Origin: Candidatus Dojkabacteria bacterium
GTDB lineage: Bacteria > Patescibacteriota > Dojkabacteria > B142 > OLB20
DNA: 14,755 nucleotides
Direction of reading: 5' to 3'
Assembly: GCA_020429485.1 (NCBI GenBank)
Contig: JAGQLK010000011.1
Span: 1 to 14,755, forward strand
The notes beneath the pieces were generated by a model, which saw only the letters and a program-made list of their open reading frames with translations, ran no database searches and was not told the DNA's origin. Made by a program: the position numbers and the translations under genes. Positions 13,873 to 14,755 of this stretch are shown piece after piece. The number at the start of each line of letters is the position of its first letter. Positions within the stretch are counted from its first letter, which is position 1.

Positions 13873-14755
13873 CACTTCACACAAAACTGAAAACATTGTA
13901 AAAGAAGCCTTTCAAAAGAGGCATTCTATGCCTGCGCATAGAAAAGCTCAACTAGACAGGTTGATAGTAAATAAGATCAATGAGGTAAAACAAGAAGAAG
14001 AAATTTCTGAGTTTTATCATGAAGAAATTGCCGCGATTGAAGCAGAAGCGAATTCTGCTGGATTAGCATTCGGTAAAACTTTTTTTCAAACTATGGCAGC
14101 TATGGCTACTATGGCTATGCTTTTGGGTATTGTTTTATTAATCACCTTTGTTAATATTGATTTCCTTAAAACTGAAGAGATTTCAGTAACAGAGTTCGCA
14201 TCATCTCTTAGAGTGGAACCAATAGCTTTCTCTGATAGTGGAGTTGATGTTAATAGTGAATTCATTCTTGAAACTGATTCTAAAGTTAAATTAACTGCTG
14301 AAGAAATTGAAAAAAATATCGTAATTACACCTGAAATCGATTTCTCAGTAGTTGCTCAAGATAATAGCTATGCAATTGTTCCATTGGAAGAGCTTGAGGA
14401 AAATACACACTATCAAATCACTTTACCTCAAGGAACAGAAATTGCAGGTACTGTAATCACTGATGCATTGGTATGGGAGTTTACGACAGAAGAAGGTTTA
14501 CAGATTTTGGGACTGGATCTAGTTGTAACTGATGATTACGGTGACGTTCTCATAGCAGATTTAAACTTTAACGATATTGATTTGGATAGTATAGAAAACA
14601 ATTTCTTAACTATGCCTCTAATTGATGTGAAAGAATTTGTTGCAGAAGATAATAAACTAATTATCATTCCAGAAGACGCTTCTGATTTATATCAACCAGT
14701 AGATATTGCTTTTGATAAGGGTATTAAAGATAAATCTGGTAAAAATCTTGCAGAT
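13862..14755 (+). CDS. Membrane-anchored Ig-like (Big_5-type) protein, candidate anti-sigma partner, truncated by the window
   Basis: Translation from ATG at 13862 stays open through the right edge (298 codons, in frame at 14755). The first ~70 residues are cytoplasmic, charged and helical (KAQLDRLIVNKINEVKQEEE). One transmembrane helix covers about 73-97 (Ala/Met/Ile/Leu-rich). The outer part has two repeats of the bacterial Ig-like type: about 116-210, containing VDVNSEFIL, an LEELEENTHYQITLP strand-turn typical of Big_5 domains, and WEFTTE at its end; and a second starting near 214 with an LIIIPEDASDLYQPVDIAF strand pair. The start codon lies inside the sigma gene and overlaps it by 11 bases, implying translational coupling. 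No zinc-binding HxxxCxxC anti-sigma motif is seen in the cytoplasmic part, so anti-sigma function rests on position and topology. It may be the start of a large surface protein. Confidence 0.8.
   Translation, partial: MEDNTSHKTENIVKEAFQKRHSMPAHRKAQLDRLIVNKINEVKQEEEISEFYHEEIAAIEAEANSAGLAFGKTFFQTMAAMATMAMLLGIVLLITFVNIDFLKTEEISVTEFASSLRVEPIAFSDSGVDVNSEFILETDSKVKLTAEEIEKNIVITPEIDFSVVAQDNSYAIVPLEELEENTHYQITLPQGTEIAGTVITDALVWEFTTEEGLQILGLDLVVTDDYGDVLIADLNFNDIDLDSIENNFLTMPLIDVKEFVAEDNKLIIIPEDASDLYQPVDIAFDKGIKDKSGKNLAD

Overview
This is a low-GC bacterial window with compact gene packing. No gene is preceded by a convincing Shine-Dalgarno sequence. The gene set and its divergent protein versions (LCP protein, phosphomannomutase-type enzyme, UvrD helicase fused to a RecB-like nuclease, ECF sigma factor, CBS-less IMPDH-like barrel) best fit a Patescibacteria/CPR-type genome. 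That is an inference; no rRNA or marker gene is present to prove it. TGA ends the helicase gene and no gene needs TGA as a sense codon, so the recoded-TGA CPR lineages are less likely.

Layout. At the left edge is the C-terminal tail of an unidentified gene (1-170), then a phosphohexomutase (192-1586), a single-pass membrane protein with an outer domain (1646-2386), a hairpin terminator, a UvrD/RecB-nuclease fusion (2444-5620) and a degenerate receiver-domain protein (5632-6030), all on +. On - are a divergent SAM hydrolase/DUF62 protein (6059-6874) and, upstream of it, a RdgB-type nucleotide pyrophosphatase (7118-7666). Divergent from that pair is an IMPDH/GMP-reductase-like barrel (7712-9235), followed by a small membrane protein (9287-9694) that converges on an LCP cell-envelope protein (9691-11199, -). 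A methyltransferase-like gene (11301-12278, +) converges on a kinase-fold gene (12275-13075, -). The right end holds an ECF sigma factor (13291-13872, +) overlapping a membrane-anchored Ig-like protein cut by the window edge (13862-14755).

The most interesting element is the 243-base gap between the RdgB gene and the DUF62 gene. On the minus strand it has a near-consensus promoter (TTGACT, 17-base spacer, TATAAT) whose predicted start falls on the ATG of a 26-codon ORF containing two Met-Met pairs. Its last codons form one arm of an antiterminator that competes with a terminator placed just before the DUF62 gene. This is the layout of a translation-dependent attenuator, but with a leaderless leader peptide. 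It would tie methionine supply to a protein of the SAM-hydrolysing family. It is not experimentally known here, and the DUF62 protein itself has diverged at expected catalytic motifs.

Other themes are leaderless or SD-less starts throughout, two convergent gene pairs whose stop codons share one TTAA, and a perfect 12-bp inverted repeat between the divergent kinase-fold and sigma-factor genes. No tRNA, rRNA, CRISPR array, insertion sequence or integrase was seen.
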